64,000 nucleotides of DNA from Fragum whitleyi (Eukaryota > Mollusca > Bivalvia > Cardiida > Cardiidae). The stretch covers positions 27,220,655 through 27,284,654 of the forward strand of contig OX411549.1 in NCBI GenBank assembly GCA_948146395.1, in the 5' to 3' direction. The position numbers were made by a program, and so were the translations under genes. Positions 33,167-43,986 of the stretch are shown piece by piece. Position 1 is the first letter of the stretch. Each line of letters starts with the position of its first letter. Under the pieces are notes generated by a model. That model was not told the DNA's origin and did not search any database. It saw only the letters and a list, made by a program, of their open reading frames with translations.

Positions 33167-35608
33167 CACAGTCGTATACCTGGTACAGTGCAGTAAAGAA
33201 GTGCCCAGTGTAGAAGCATGCAAGATGGCGGACGTAAACAACGATAAAAAGTAGGTACAATTTCAATCGCAAAAATACAGGTTAATTTAACTAATGGTGT
33301 TTAATGATAGGCATTGTGACCAACATGAAATGTCCGATTTTCTTATTTTCCCATTGATTCCTCGTGATGCCTACTACACAACTTGGATTCAATCGATACA
33401 GTTGGGTAAATAGCAAAAACAGAAATCGAAGCGGTGATCGCAAGATTCATTCCAGAATATTTGATTCATTACTAATAAAATCACCTATGTCAAACGACCT
33501 ATCGTAAGCCCAAACCCCCACAAACCATCCCTATTTTGAAAGCCCTGAAAAAGCATTGTGGACAGTGACATTTTTAGTTTTTGTAAATGGACAACGGTCC
33601 AGTGCAGCAACAGGCCTATTTTTCCATTGGTACAGTGGAGAAGCAAGAGTTTGAGGCGATTTTGAACCAGTGGAGAAACATTTTTTGGAAACTGTGTAGA
33701 CACATGGTATGGAACCGTGTAGAACAAGCACGACGTTGGTAAATAATGACTTTGTCGTCGTGAATTGAAAGTAGCCGAATTATTATTTCGAATAGTGACA
33801 TAAGGGAAATATTTAAAACATTTATCTATTCTTTAAATTTAGAACTATTTAATTTTGCTTATAAAGCTTGAAAGTTGATCGTACTTGATTCTGAAATTGT
33901 GCGTAAATATGTCGGTGACCTTTGACCTTCTTTCTTAAATTTGGAATTTTATGTCTACGATAATATGTATTTATACAATGCTTTGAGTTGTATCCGTGAT
34001 ACAAACTTTTGCATTGCTGCGTTTTGATTGGCCAATATATTGCAAGCGTAATCTAATAAGGCACGGTCATCCTCTGACATATAAGTACGTTAGCATATTT
34101 TTTTTGTTAAGAAAGTAGACAAGATTGTTCCCAACACTACCTGTTACACTCGATGATATGATTTAAAAAATAATATAACAAATATTTTCACCTTACTACC
34201 GAAATCATGCTGTCCATTTTAATTTCATTAGTAACGGTCAATTCTGGATTGCAATATATTTTGTGAACTCATTTTGTTCCTAGACTTTAGTCTTAGTCTG
34301 GTAATTTGCGGAGGAAGTCTTACGATAAGGTCTGTGTCAAAGGTAAAAAATGATGCGAGAATTAAAGACAATCCTTATTTTTTTTAAATTCTGTGTTTCT
34401 AGACCTGGCAATTCAGCATTCAAGAAATATAGGACAAGGTCAATCAGAGAAAACGGTCCAGAATGATGTTAGTGTCATAGACAATACTTTTTTTTATTAC
34501 TCACCTTATATTATCGAAGACCAAATGATTAAACATCGAAGAAAAAAAAGGTCAAGTCAGGGTCAGTCTCCAAGGCTCAACATAATGCCAGAATCAAAGA
34601 CGACCCTTTGCCAACCTTAACCAGTATTATCAATTTGTTCTAGACCTAATCTGTCATCACTTTGAATGTCAGTGCCAAATCTCTAGAATTGAGCTTGGCG
34701 CGTAAACAATTATCTATCAATCTTAACTTAATCAAACATTGAGGACAAAAGTCAAGGTCAGTGCCAATGGGCAAATATGGTGCAAGATTCAATGGTGATC
34801 TTTCACCAAACTTTACTTTCTACTTCATATTATCGAAGACATAACATTCAAAATCTAAGAAAAAAGGTCAAAGGTCACCGACAAATTTACATGCCCACAC
34901 AATGCCAAAATCAAGTACGATCAACTTTCAAGCTTTATAAGCAAAATTAAATACATTGTAGTTCTAAATTTATTATGTCACTATTCGAAATAATAATTCG
35001 GCTACTTTCAATTCACGACGACAAAGTCATTATTTACCAACGTCGTGCTTGTTCTACACGGTTCCATACCATGTGTCTACACAGCTTCCAAAAATGTTTC
35101 TCCACTGGTTCAAAATCGCCTCAAAACCTTGCTTCTCCACTGTACCAATGGAAAAGTAGGCCTGTTGCTGCACTGGACCGTTGTCCATTTACAAAAACTA
35201 AAAATGTCACTTTCCACAATGCTTTTTCAGGGCTGTCAAAATAGGGATGGTTTGTGGGGGTTTGGGCTTACGATAGGTCGTTTGACATAGGTGATTTTAT
35301 TAGTAATGAATCAAATATTCTGGAATGAATCTTGCGATCACCGCTTCAATTTCGGTTTTTGCTATTTACCCAACTGTATCGATTGAATCCAAGTTGTGTA
35401 GTAGGCATCACGAGATATCAATGGGAAAATAAGAAAATCGGACATTTCATGTTGGTCACAATGCCTATCATTATACACCATTAGTTAAATTAACCTGTAT
35501 TTTTGCGATTGAAAATGTGCCTACTTTTTATCGTTGTTTACGTCCGCCATCTTGCATGCTTCTACACTGGGCACTTTTTTACTGCACTGTACCAGGTATA
35601 CGACTGTG
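33167..35608. mobile_element. 2.44 kb fold-back element with 637 bp inverted arms
   Basis: The left arm 33167-33803 and right arm 34973-35608 are inverted copies that look well over 90% identical and differ by a few substitutions and one-base gaps. Ends read CACAGTCGTATACC. A 5 bp direct repeat TTATT flanks the element (33162-33166, 35609-35613). The 1.17 kb spacer has no transposase, so it is non-autonomous. Small open frames appear in both arms only because of the symmetry. CAC termini with 5 bp duplications recall the Transib/RAG superfamily; that assignment is inference. Confidence 0.82.
33804..34972. repeat. Spacer of the fold-back element
   Basis: Loosely repetitive, with GACAAAAGTCAAGGTCA and CAAAGGTCACCGAC-type words at irregular spacing. 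No protein frame recognised. Confidence 0.5.
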
Positions 35609-35689
35609 TTATTGTTAGTCGATAAATGTTTCTTAATATAGACCTTTACTCGCGAAGTTAAGATGTAATTAATTGTATCACTATTCATT

Positions 35690-35765
35690 GTATATACGGA
35701 AATTTAGCGGCTGTGGTAAGGATGCTTTCCAACTCCCGGAAGGTCACGGGTTCAAACCGTACCTG
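35690..35765 (+). other. tRNA-like sequence (degenerate)
   Basis: Contains a good pol III B box (GGTTCAAACC at about 35749-35758) inside CACGGGTTCAAACCGTA, and an A-box-like GGCTGTGGTAAGGATGC upstream. The acceptor arm does not pair, so it is more likely a SINE head remnant than a tRNA gene. Confidence 0.45.
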
Positions 35766-35769
35766 GACC

Positions 35770-36400
35770 AGAAATATTTTTATTTCAATTTTTTTAATGA
35801 AAACACTTTTCTAAGTATGTCTTTTGATAGTTTTGATATTTTGAACAGTATTGCATAAGACTACTGGTACTAGAATCCTTACAGGCAGCCTCAATTTGTT
35901 TAAAATTTGATCATTGCAAAGTCATGCCCATAAATCATCTAAAATAATGACAAATTTTGCAATCTAGATCTATATTAAAGAGATGAAGAGGCACTTATTT
36001 AATTTGTGACGGTATAACATTAAAAACATAAAAGGGGTTTCAACACGTTAATCGAATTCCTGTTTTAGTATGATTATGTTATTAACGTCAACAACTCGAT
36101 TCTCTTCATATGTTATTATTCAATACCATGAAGCAAAAAGATTTTTATTGGGACTATCTTTTAGTACATGCTTACTAAATACTTAATATGTTTTTTCATT
36201 GAGATGTGAAAAAAATCTACACTCGATCAGAATATAATAGTCTTGGTTGGTGCAAAGAGCCAAAATTGAATGATATAAGAATATAAAAAAACATTAATCG
36301 ACAGTGACAAAAAAACTAATCACAAAATAATGATAAGAAAGGTAATTTAAAAAAAAACGAAAAAAATCATTATTTTGATGATAATCTCAATGATTAAAAC
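35770..36400. other. No gene recognised
   Basis: AT-rich sequence with A runs; no structure supported. Confidence 0.5.
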
Positions 36401-36404
36401 ACAT

Positions 36405-36485
36405 GTCTCTGTCGGGAATTGAACTCGACCCGACAACTTTTCGCTGGTCGGGAAGACGCCTGTAACCACTGTACTACCGCGACTC
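36405..36485 (-). other. tRNA-like sequence (degenerate)
   Basis: On the minus strand GCGGTAGTACAGTGGTTACA resembles an A box/D arm and GTTCAATTCCCGAC a B box/T arm. The anticodon loop region reads TTCCCGA. Acceptor pairing is poor, so probably a tRNA pseudogene or SINE head. Confidence 0.45.
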
Positions 36486-37032
36486 TTTAATATAAATGTG
36501 AAATAATTTAACTAAAACGGTGAAATGAAATTCAGTTACGCTGCGGGAATACTCGAGCACTGACGGAAGTTAATGAGTACCAGGTCATTTTAGATAAATA
36601 ATAAGTTAAATTCACTTGAAAGAAAGCAACATAAAAACACAAAACTAATTACACATTGATAAAATGTGTAGACGCCGCGAGAGAAAAAAACATTAATTAC
36701 CTATAAAATTCTAATCTGAACTGCATCTTTTAGAAATCGTGTAAGCGCTTTGTAAAAAAAAAACTTGTCAGTTGCAACCCTCGTGAATGCAGATACAGTT
36801 AATGACATTGACACTCATCTTTTACAACAGTAATCGCAATACACTACTCGAATTGCGACCTGGTAATGACTCATCCGAAACCACGAATTATGTCTCGTTT
36901 TAAATGTAAGAGAATGAAACTATGCAATTAAAATTATTAAAATATCTATGAATACACATTTCGACCTCTCAAATAAAACTAAATTAATGCCATTTTATGT
37001 AAAGCATTACCTGGCAAGTAAAATCCTTAAAT

Positions 37033-37230
37033 GGTTACGAATCATACATGAAACCTCGTAACCACAGCTGTAAATATGGTGTTTTTGAGACTTCGGAGAC
37101 TTCGAAGTCAATTTTTTTGTGATTATTCATGAATGTATACAATTATATTCACTTGCCAGTTCATCCCCTGAAACCTCGTAGCTGCACCCTGTATGAATCA
37201 GGGTGTAGATGCAGGTCTCCGGGGATGGAC
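37033..37230 (+). other. Pair of imperfect hairpins
   Basis: A first hairpin GGTTACGA...TCGTAACC (about 37034-37065) is followed by a longer one, CATCCCC...ACCT...GCACCCTG-TATGAAT-CAGGGTGT...AGGT...GGGGATG (about 37163-37226). The second folds end to end with a 7-nt loop. Both contain AAACCTCGTA, so they may be related units. Structure only; no evidence of expression. Confidence 0.6.
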
Positions 37231-37529
37231 CAAGGTAAAACCTGTAAACATTGAAAACTGACAGTTACTCCATGCAAGTATATGCAAAAAGACTGATGCA
37301 GAATGGTCGTGACTGCAATTAAAAATTGGGTTATGTTGTATTGACAAATTAAATTATGTTGTCTCGGCCATTATGCACCAAAAAACCAACAAATAGTACT
37401 TAGATCAACAAAAATTTTGATATTCTGATTATCTCATATAGTTACACATTGTCTTTTTTAAACCTAATATCTCAACCTAAATTTACCAACTAGGCTTACT
37501 CGATTCTGGCATGAGTTTCGGCATGCGGT

Positions 37530-37560
37530 CCGTCAGAGTGTCTGCAAGATACTCTGACGG
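37530..37560 (+). other. Perfect 10 bp stem-loop
   Basis: CCGTCAGAGT and ACTCTGACGG pair perfectly around an 11-nt loop. GC-rich in an AT-rich setting; role unknown. Confidence 0.75.
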
Positions 37561-37840
37561 CCCGACGGTCAGGTTTCATGTCCAATTAAATAATGATGGT
37601 TCTAGAAAAAATGTATGTGTGTGATTCCTGCTTGACATACCTGTGGTTTGCCAAGCCCGAATCAACCACGGTCATTCGCCGGATTTTCCCGCAACAACAG
37701 CAACAATAGCATAACAACATAAATTTACCGAGAAAACAAGTTGTGAAAAAATCTCTCACCATTCCTTGTAATAATATCATTTCCCATTGTTGTACCATAT
37801 ACGTACCTTGGAGAAATAAAGGTTATGTTATGTTATGTTA
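37561..37840. other. No gene recognised; (TATGT)n microsatellite
   Basis: A short ATGTT(ATGTT)n run sits at about 37826-37845. A minus-strand frame over 37586-37798 ends near a good donor-like CAG-GTATGTC but has no recognisable domain. Confidence 0.45.
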
Positions 37841-37844
37841 TGTC

Positions 37845-38140
37845 AATCAAAACCGTTCTAAATCGCTCAATCAGCGCTCCATTCAGTCATTCTAAAAACT
37901 CACTCAATCAATTCAAAAACGCTCCACAATCACTTCAAAGATATGATCAATAACTTCATTCAAATAAAATATGGCCAGAGAAAAGATATGCAAAGGCAAC
38001 TAATATCGCTTTTTTGTCCATTCTGACCAAAAATAGCGATATTGAATTACCTCACTTTAATTGCACCCCAAACTCGCTTCACACACTCATTCGATTTCAT
38101 TCCAAAATAATTCCAAAACCATCTTGTCAATTTCACATTT
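37845..38140 (+). mobile_element. Tc1/mariner-like MITE, lacking terminal repeats
   Basis: Contains AAACCGTTCTAAATCGCTCA, CAGCGCTCCATTCAG, the central ATCGC...GCGATATTGAATTACCTC palindrome and CTCATTCGATTTCATTCC. The CAGTTAACAAC ends are not present. Confidence 0.75.
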
Positions 38141-38481
38141 TTGTTATTTATACAGAATTTCATTGTGGTGATTGCGAAGTACGAAGGAAAATGCAAACTT
38201 CCTTTTGAATTAAGTATAATATCAACGTGTAGCTAAGCATTTTCATCAATATAAATCACTTCATCAAAATGTGATTCGTGGGTGTTACTTGAAAAAATAA
38301 TAAAATTAAGAGACGAAATGATTTATTTTTAAACAATGGGTGTATGGAACTACAAACCAAATCAAACTATGAGATTTGAATCTCGGGATTGTGTTTTAAT
38401 AGGATAATGCTTGAAAAGAGGTTATTGAACGAGTGGTCATGAAATTCCAATTTTATTGAAAGAGTCAACTTTAAACAGAAA

Positions 38482-38745
38482 CGAGAGTACCGCCTACGTG
38501 AGCCTACGCTTGGCTGTTAATTGCTGGATAGTGGATGAAAAAGTCGAACAGGGGACATTATTTGCACAAAATGCATCTGGACTTCCCCCCTTGGTAGTAT
38601 AGGTTGCTCTTTTTATGGTGAATATGAGTGCCAAGTTTCAAGTGAATGCCTCAGTAGAATCAGGGTTATCACAAAATGACAAAGTTTTCGCACGACGACG
38701 ACGGCGACACAGACAAGCTAACAATCGAGTTAGTGTCAAGTTTTT
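38482..38745 (+). repeat. Dispersed repeat, copy 1 (partner at 59695)
   Basis: GAGTACCGCCTACGTGAGCC, CTGGATAGTGGATG, TTGGTAGTATAGGTTG and a (GAC)n-rich end (GACGACGACGGCGAC) match 59695-59920 in the same order and orientation. Confidence 0.75.
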
Positions 38746-39324
38746 ATTTGTTTAGATAAAGTTTATAAGTTTTAAATTTATGAAAACAATATATGATATT
38801 CTATTTACAATATGGCGCTTATTATTGCGATATATCAGTAAAATTCCTTGGAATTCATTAATCAAAATTTATTTAACTCCTGCGACTTAGGTTATTCAGA
38901 TATTGCTATCTTCATTTGTTTCAATTTAATGAGTTTAGTAAGACACAGAGTTCATTATCTTAAACCTCTTAAATGGAAACATTTATTATGAAAGCAAAAT
39001 AAATACAAGCTAAACAGTCTTTCATGGATTTTTTTCACCAGTAAGGACGCTGTGGTTTCTGTGTCAGATAATAGAGATTTTAATATTAAAAACCTGCAAA
39101 TTTTTTAGCAGAAGCTTTCAAACGAAATACAGAATCTGGTTCGAAGACTGAGTATTTACATGTACGTGTATAACAGAATTAGTATGATTGCTGTTATGAT
39201 CATGTGCGTATAATATCCTATATCTACCTACAAGTAATTAATAAATGAACATGTCACTTAGACAATTTGTTTCACCAATTATCACTCATGTAAAACATTG
39301 CTATAACATGTATTTGTATAATGG
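38746..39324. other. No gene recognised
   Basis: AT-rich sequence up to the hAT-like element. Confidence 0.5.
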
Positions 39325-39654
39325 GCCAGTGGCAGACCTGGGGTTGATTACATGCCATTGTAATCGATTACAATTACAATTACTTGCAGATTCCATGATT
39401 ACTGATTACATTATGATTACACAGTTTTTCATTGTAATCAATTACATCAATCATGTTTACATCTAAATTACATGTGATTACATTTTTATTTATACCTTAC
39501 TCATAAGTTTTTCATTTTGGGGGTTTATTCATTCAAGTTAGGTTTATAAAAACAGTAATCATTTTTATACATAGCATACAAAGCACGAGTTCAATTAAAC
39601 AGTTAAGCGTTGGGAACGTCATTCTTATTCTACTATCAAAAATCAACATAAAGC

Positions 39655-40581
39655 ATGTCGGGAAGTCGTCAGAGTCAAGGTCAGGGTCAAGGACGCATAA
39701 CCAAAACAAAAACAAACAAGAAACAAAACCCTAATGAAAGCCAATGTGCCTCGGAAGCAGATTCAATTTTAGAAGCAGATGAAGCGATCGCATTAAATAG
39801 CAAACTAGAATCAATGTCCGCTGGAATTACGAAAATAAGTAACGAACTTGCAAATGTGATGAAAAAAGATGACATACAAAAACTGATTACAAAAACAATA
39901 ACAGACGCCATAAAACATGTTGAAAAAAGGATCACGGATGAAATAAAAAATCAAGTAAAGGAAAAATTTGATGAACTTACCGAGAAATTAAAGTCGCTAG
40001 AGTATGAAAATGGCAAACTAAAAGAAACTTTGATGGAAAAGGTGAAAACAAATATGGACCAATATGAAGAAATTAAAATCAAGGTTGATGAAAATAGGAA
40101 AATGGTGAATGATGCAATTCGAATGAGTAACCATAATGAACAATACTCGAGAAAAAACAACATTAAAATAATGAATGTAAAAGAGGATGACAAGGAGACG
40201 GAGGATGATCTGTGCCATAAAGTTCAACATATATTTGACGAACAAGGTGTTGACTTGCAAAAATCAGATATTTTGGCAATTCATAGATTACCTTCAAAAA
40301 ATAACCTTATACGGCCCATTATTATTAAAGTGACAAACAACCGAGTCAAAACAGATGTTATGAAAAAACGCAAAGGTCTGAAATTATCGGGTCACAGAAT
40401 TGCAGATGATGTAACTCGCCTCAACACAATGCTCATAAACAGACTGAACAATAATGACCAGATTGATAGTGCGTGGTTTTTCAATGGTTCGGTTTTTGGT
40501 AAAACTACGGGTGGAAAGAGGATAAAGTTTGACCTATTTGATGATGTGTCCCAGGTTATCTCCGAAAATCAATCGATATAA
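39655..40581 (+). CDS. LINE ORF1 protein (coiled coil + RRM-like)
   Basis: 308 residues, starting at the ATG 102 nt after the target site. Residues 1-50 are Q/K/N-rich and basic. About 50-170 is a charged heptad-like coiled coil expected to form trimers (ITDEIKNQVKEKFDELTEKL). About 170-265 carries QYSRKNNIKIMNV, the characteristic entry to the RRM-like nucleic-acid-binding domain of L1-type ORF1 proteins, followed by DILAIHRLP and RPIIIKVTN. The rest resembles the C-terminal domain. In L1 elements this protein coats the element RNA and acts as a nucleic-acid chaperone during target-primed reverse transcription. The reading frame is undamaged. Confidence 0.9.
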   Translation: MSGSRQSQGQGQGRITKTKTNKKQNPNESQCASEADSILEADEAIALNSKLESMSAGITKISNELANVMKKDDIQKLITKTITDAIKHVEKRITDEIKNQVKEKFDELTEKLKSLEYENGKLKETLMEKVKTNMDQYEEIKIKVDENRKMVNDAIRMSNHNEQYSRKNNIKIMNVKEDDKETEDDLCHKVQHIFDEQGVDLQKSDILAIHRLPSKNNLIRPIIIKVTNNRVKTDVMKKRKGLKLSGHRIADDVTRLNTMLINRLNNNDQIDSAWFFNGSVFGKTTGGKRIKFDLFDDVSQVISENQSI

Positions 40582-42783
40582 CAGTTGAAAGTGTCGTTAA
40601 ACCCCTTATGAACAAACAAATAATCGGTGTTATGATCCCATTATGCCCACAACCCTGACATTACGCAGATGAAAAAGGATTTAAACTGTTGCCCCCGCCC
40701 CCCCCCCCCCTCTCACCCCCCCGCCCCTGTTATAGAAACTGTATCCTGTTGTATCCGACGTTGCCTAATGAAAGATACATTTAAATCGCTAAAAATCTAT
40801 GAAAAGAAGTTGTTTTTTTATTATTTTTGTGTGATCGCTGAATCTTATTCTCAGATCTTAGATTCTTATGACTGGCAGAGATACCATTTTTTTATCATAA
40901 AAGCCCGCTTTCTATGAATATTTCAAATGTATTATAATAGTTTTGTTGAGTGTCGTGATAGTATTGATAAAAAGATTTAAAATACAACCTTGGGTAGTTG
41001 TAGCTGCAAAAGTTCTTTAGGTTATTTGGAGGATTACTATTGGTTTAAGATAGATATCTACTAAATGGTTAAACCGCCTTCACGCTGTTCACGAAGCACA
41101 CAATTTTTCTGCATGCAGTGTGGACTAGGGTCAGACTGAACAAACGTGCATTCTGGTCCTGGCCTACATTGCCTGCTGTGCGACGAATTTTAACCGGATT
41201 AGTTGGACTTTCCAAAATTTGCTACTCGTCGCATTTAATTTTTGAAATGAGCACGATGTCGGTTAATCATATGAAATCAACTATTATTTGATGATTCAAG
41301 TTGTAGTTATGGTGCTTTGAAGAGAGCAGGATGGGCTGGGGTCTGTCTACACGGTCGTGCATCCTGGTCCCAGCCTACACTGCCTGATTTCTACTTAATT
41401 TTCGTGAGATGCCTAAATTTGCTATTTGTTTGAATCAATTTCTGATATTAGCATGATAGCGGTTACTTATTTAAATGATCCATTTGTTATACTGTTGACC
41501 TATACATAGATACGCACATTGATGTTTAGTAGAAAACGGGAATATATCTCTATGCGTAATTTTAGACTCGGCTGAACGAATTAAGTTGCACACAGAAATT
41601 AGATATCCAAAAATGACGAACAAAGAACATCGGGGTTCTTTTTCGAATGGCCCGTAACTGCAGCTTGGTGTAAACTGTGGGTATAGGCTGTTCGATTAAA
41701 GTGGCCACTCAAATTTTATTCAACTGAAATATATTATGAAAATATGTTACAACAAAGACAAATTATACATCTTTAACTAAAATAAACATCAACAACAAAA
41801 GTGACGCACCGATAGATTAAATCGATGGCGCAGCGCGAAACAGTTGTAACTCCCTATTTAGGGATTGCGACTGTTTCGAGCTGAGCCATCGAAATGCTAT
41901 AGTTGGGAGGTTTTCGTTACACGTTTGACGGAGAGAAAAATGTACCACACAAAACAGATGAGTAATGCGAACCTTTGATCTGCTATTAGTTTTGGGTGAT
42001 TACTATCCAGCGAACGTTTTTTTCTTATTTATTGAAACTGTCTGTTTGCAAATTTGTCTATCTGCAAGCGTTCGTGGACAATTTGATCTCCCGAAACTCA
42101 TGGCTGATCTAGTTCATTATCTAAATAAACATGACCGTATATGTTTTTATAAACAATCATTGAGTATATATAGTAACATCCTTATAAGGATTTAATGGAT
42201 AATCGATAACTCATGGCCTCCTACTTTCACGTTAATGTTTATACTATATACAGTTGAATATTCAACGGTATATATGAATAATGAACAAATTTAACATGAT
42301 CCGATGCTATTTGGATCCCGTGGTCACCTTTATACAATTAATGTGAGTTCCAACAACCAAGGAAACAAAAATCTTTCAGGGCAAATACGACTATTTTTTT
42401 AACTGCAGGATATTTTGTATACAACAGCAAAAAATAAGAGCAATATATATATGTTAATTCATCGGCGTGTTTTATGTTCAAATGAAAAAAAAAAGAAAAA
42501 AAATGAAATAAGCCTACAACATCTTCTAAGTCAAAATTGCTACACTTTCCACCCCCTTTCAGCCTGAACAAGTCCCATCTTTCAAAAGCAATAATTATGT
42601 AGCGAAAATGTGTATTTTACTTTTTCCTCACGTTTTCACTATGTTTTGTTTAACTTTTGTCCACTGTGTTATTTTTTCTATCGCATGTCACAATCCCTGC
42701 ATTAACTTAGTTGAATGCAAACTTTTTCTGTTAGCCAATGATTTTGTGCCATACTTTTTTCCTGTTGACTTTTTTCTAATTAA
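40582..42783. other. 2.2 kb interval between LINE ORF1 and ORF2
   Basis: No protein frame belongs to the LINE here. Seen: a SINE-tail-like segment right at the ORF1 stop (40570-40620), a poly-C stretch at about 40688-40722, two similar blocks GTGGACTAGGGTCAGACTGA...CTGGTCCTGGCCTACATTGCCTG (about 41118-41175) and GGGGTCTGTCTAC...CTGGTCCCAGCCTACACTGCCTG (about 41337-41388), and a 71 bp palindrome (41822-41892). Probably one or more later insertions, but I found no clean borders. Confidence 0.5.
41822..41892. repeat. 71 bp imperfect palindrome
   Basis: TCGATGGC...GCGAAACAGT...ACTCCCTA-TTTAGGGA...ACTGTTTCG...GCCATCGA forms a nearly continuous stem of about 33 bp with a few mismatches. It could be a fold-back remnant or a very short symmetric element. 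Confidence 0.85.
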
Positions 42784-43986
42784 AAAAATGGTTTTACAAC
42801 CAAAGTTTTAGATAATTTAGAAATTTTATCATACAATTGCCGAGGTTTGAACAACGCTAAAAAACGCTTTGATTTATTTTCACTATTTAAAGAGAAGAAC
42901 GCGGATATTATCTGCCTTCAAGAGACTCATTTTTCAAAGGATTTAGAGAAAGCTATATACTCTGAATGGAACGGAGACTGCTTTTTTAGTCACGGAAAAA
43001 CTAACGCTCGGGGTGTTAGTGTTTTATTAAACAAAAAATCCAATATTAAAGTAGAAAAAATAGTACGCGATAACAACGGACAGTTCATAATTCTAGAACT
43101 ATGTTTTTCAGACATAAAATTTTTACTTTTAAATATATATGCTCCAAACGCCGACGATCCAAATTTCTTTCGATTATGTTTTGACTCCATTGATTCTATG
43201 GATTATAACGATTCTTTCGTTGTATGCGGTGATTTTAATTTAGTAATAAACCCTTCTTTGGACTATAAAAATTATAAAGTGACAAATCATAATGTTAATT
43301 CACGAAACTTTCTGTTATCAGAAATGTCTAAAAGAGATCTTCGCGATCCCTTCAGGGAAATTCAGGGAGAGACCCGAAAATACACATGGAAACGAATGAA
43401 CCCAATACAGCAGGGGAGATTAGATTTCTTCTTAATTACTGAAAACTTATTAGATCTTGTTCAAAATTGTGATATTGATGTCAGCTACAAATCTGACCAT
43501 TCAATTATTGTTTTAAATCTCAAATTCTCAAAAATGAAATACGGCAAAGGTTATTGGAAATTTAATAATTCCTTATTATACGACATAGATTTTGTCAATT
43601 GTATAAATACGAAAATTGAAGAAGTCATTTCACAATACTGTTTGCCGATTTATAATTATGAAAATATCTGTCAAATTGACAAATCAGAAATACAATTTAC
43701 CATAAATGATCAATTATTTTTAGAAACACTACTTATGGAAATAAGAGGGAAAACTATATCCTATTCCACGTATAAAAAGAAGGAAAGAAATAACCGTGAA
43801 AATGAACTTATTGAAAAAATAAAGAAAATGGAAGAAAATTTAAATGAAGAAACAAAAGAAAATCTCTTAAATGCCCAAATCGAACTTGATCAAATTAGAG
43901 AAACAAGATTAAAGGGAGCATTTATACGATCAAAATCGAAATGGATCGATGAGGGCGAAAAAGTAACACATTTTTTTGTAATTTAG
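42784..43986 (+). CDS. LINE ORF2, N-terminal part: APE-type endonuclease
   Basis: The open frame starts after a stop at 42781-42783 and has no early in-frame ATG, so the true start may be lost or non-standard. The endonuclease domain carries the whole catalytic set: SYNCRGLNN, CLQETHF, LLNIYAPN, VVCGDFN, GRLDFFLI, KSDHSIIV. This enzyme nicks target DNA to prime reverse transcription. About 300 residues in, the helical linker towards the RT begins. The frame ends at 43986 in THFFVI-stop, where a T run (43971-43977) is one base shorter than needed to continue into the RT part. Confidence 0.9.
   Translation, partial: KNGFTTKVLDNLEILSYNCRGLNNAKKRFDLFSLFKEKNADIICLQETHFSKDLEKAIYSEWNGDCFFSHGKTNARGVSVLLNKKSNIKVEKIVRDNNGQFIILELCFSDIKFLLLNIYAPNADDPNFFRLCFDSIDSMDYNDSFVVCGDFNLVINPSLDYKNYKVTNHNVNSRNFLLSEMSKRDLRDPFREIQGETRKYTWKRMNPIQQGRLDFFLITENLLDLVQNCDIDVSYKSDHSIIVLNLKFSKMKYGKGYWKFNNSLLYDIDFVNCINTKIEEVISQYCLPIYNYENICQIDKSEIQFTINDQLFLETLLMEIRGKTISYSTYKKKERNNRENELIEKIKKMEENLNEETKENLLNAQIELDQIRETRLKGAFIRSKSKWIDEGEKVTHFFVI

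Noticed and set aside
33485..35290. Near-identical 66-89 codon frames in the two arms of the fold-back element
   Set aside because: Conserved only because the arms are inverted copies of each other; no recognisable domain, and overlapping frames are equally open.
37586..37798. Minus-strand exon with cysteine-rich hydrophobic stretch and donor-like CAG-GTATGTC, possibly a gene B cytoplasmic exon
   Set aside because: No acceptor, no family resemblance, and the phase cannot be linked to the transmembrane exon.
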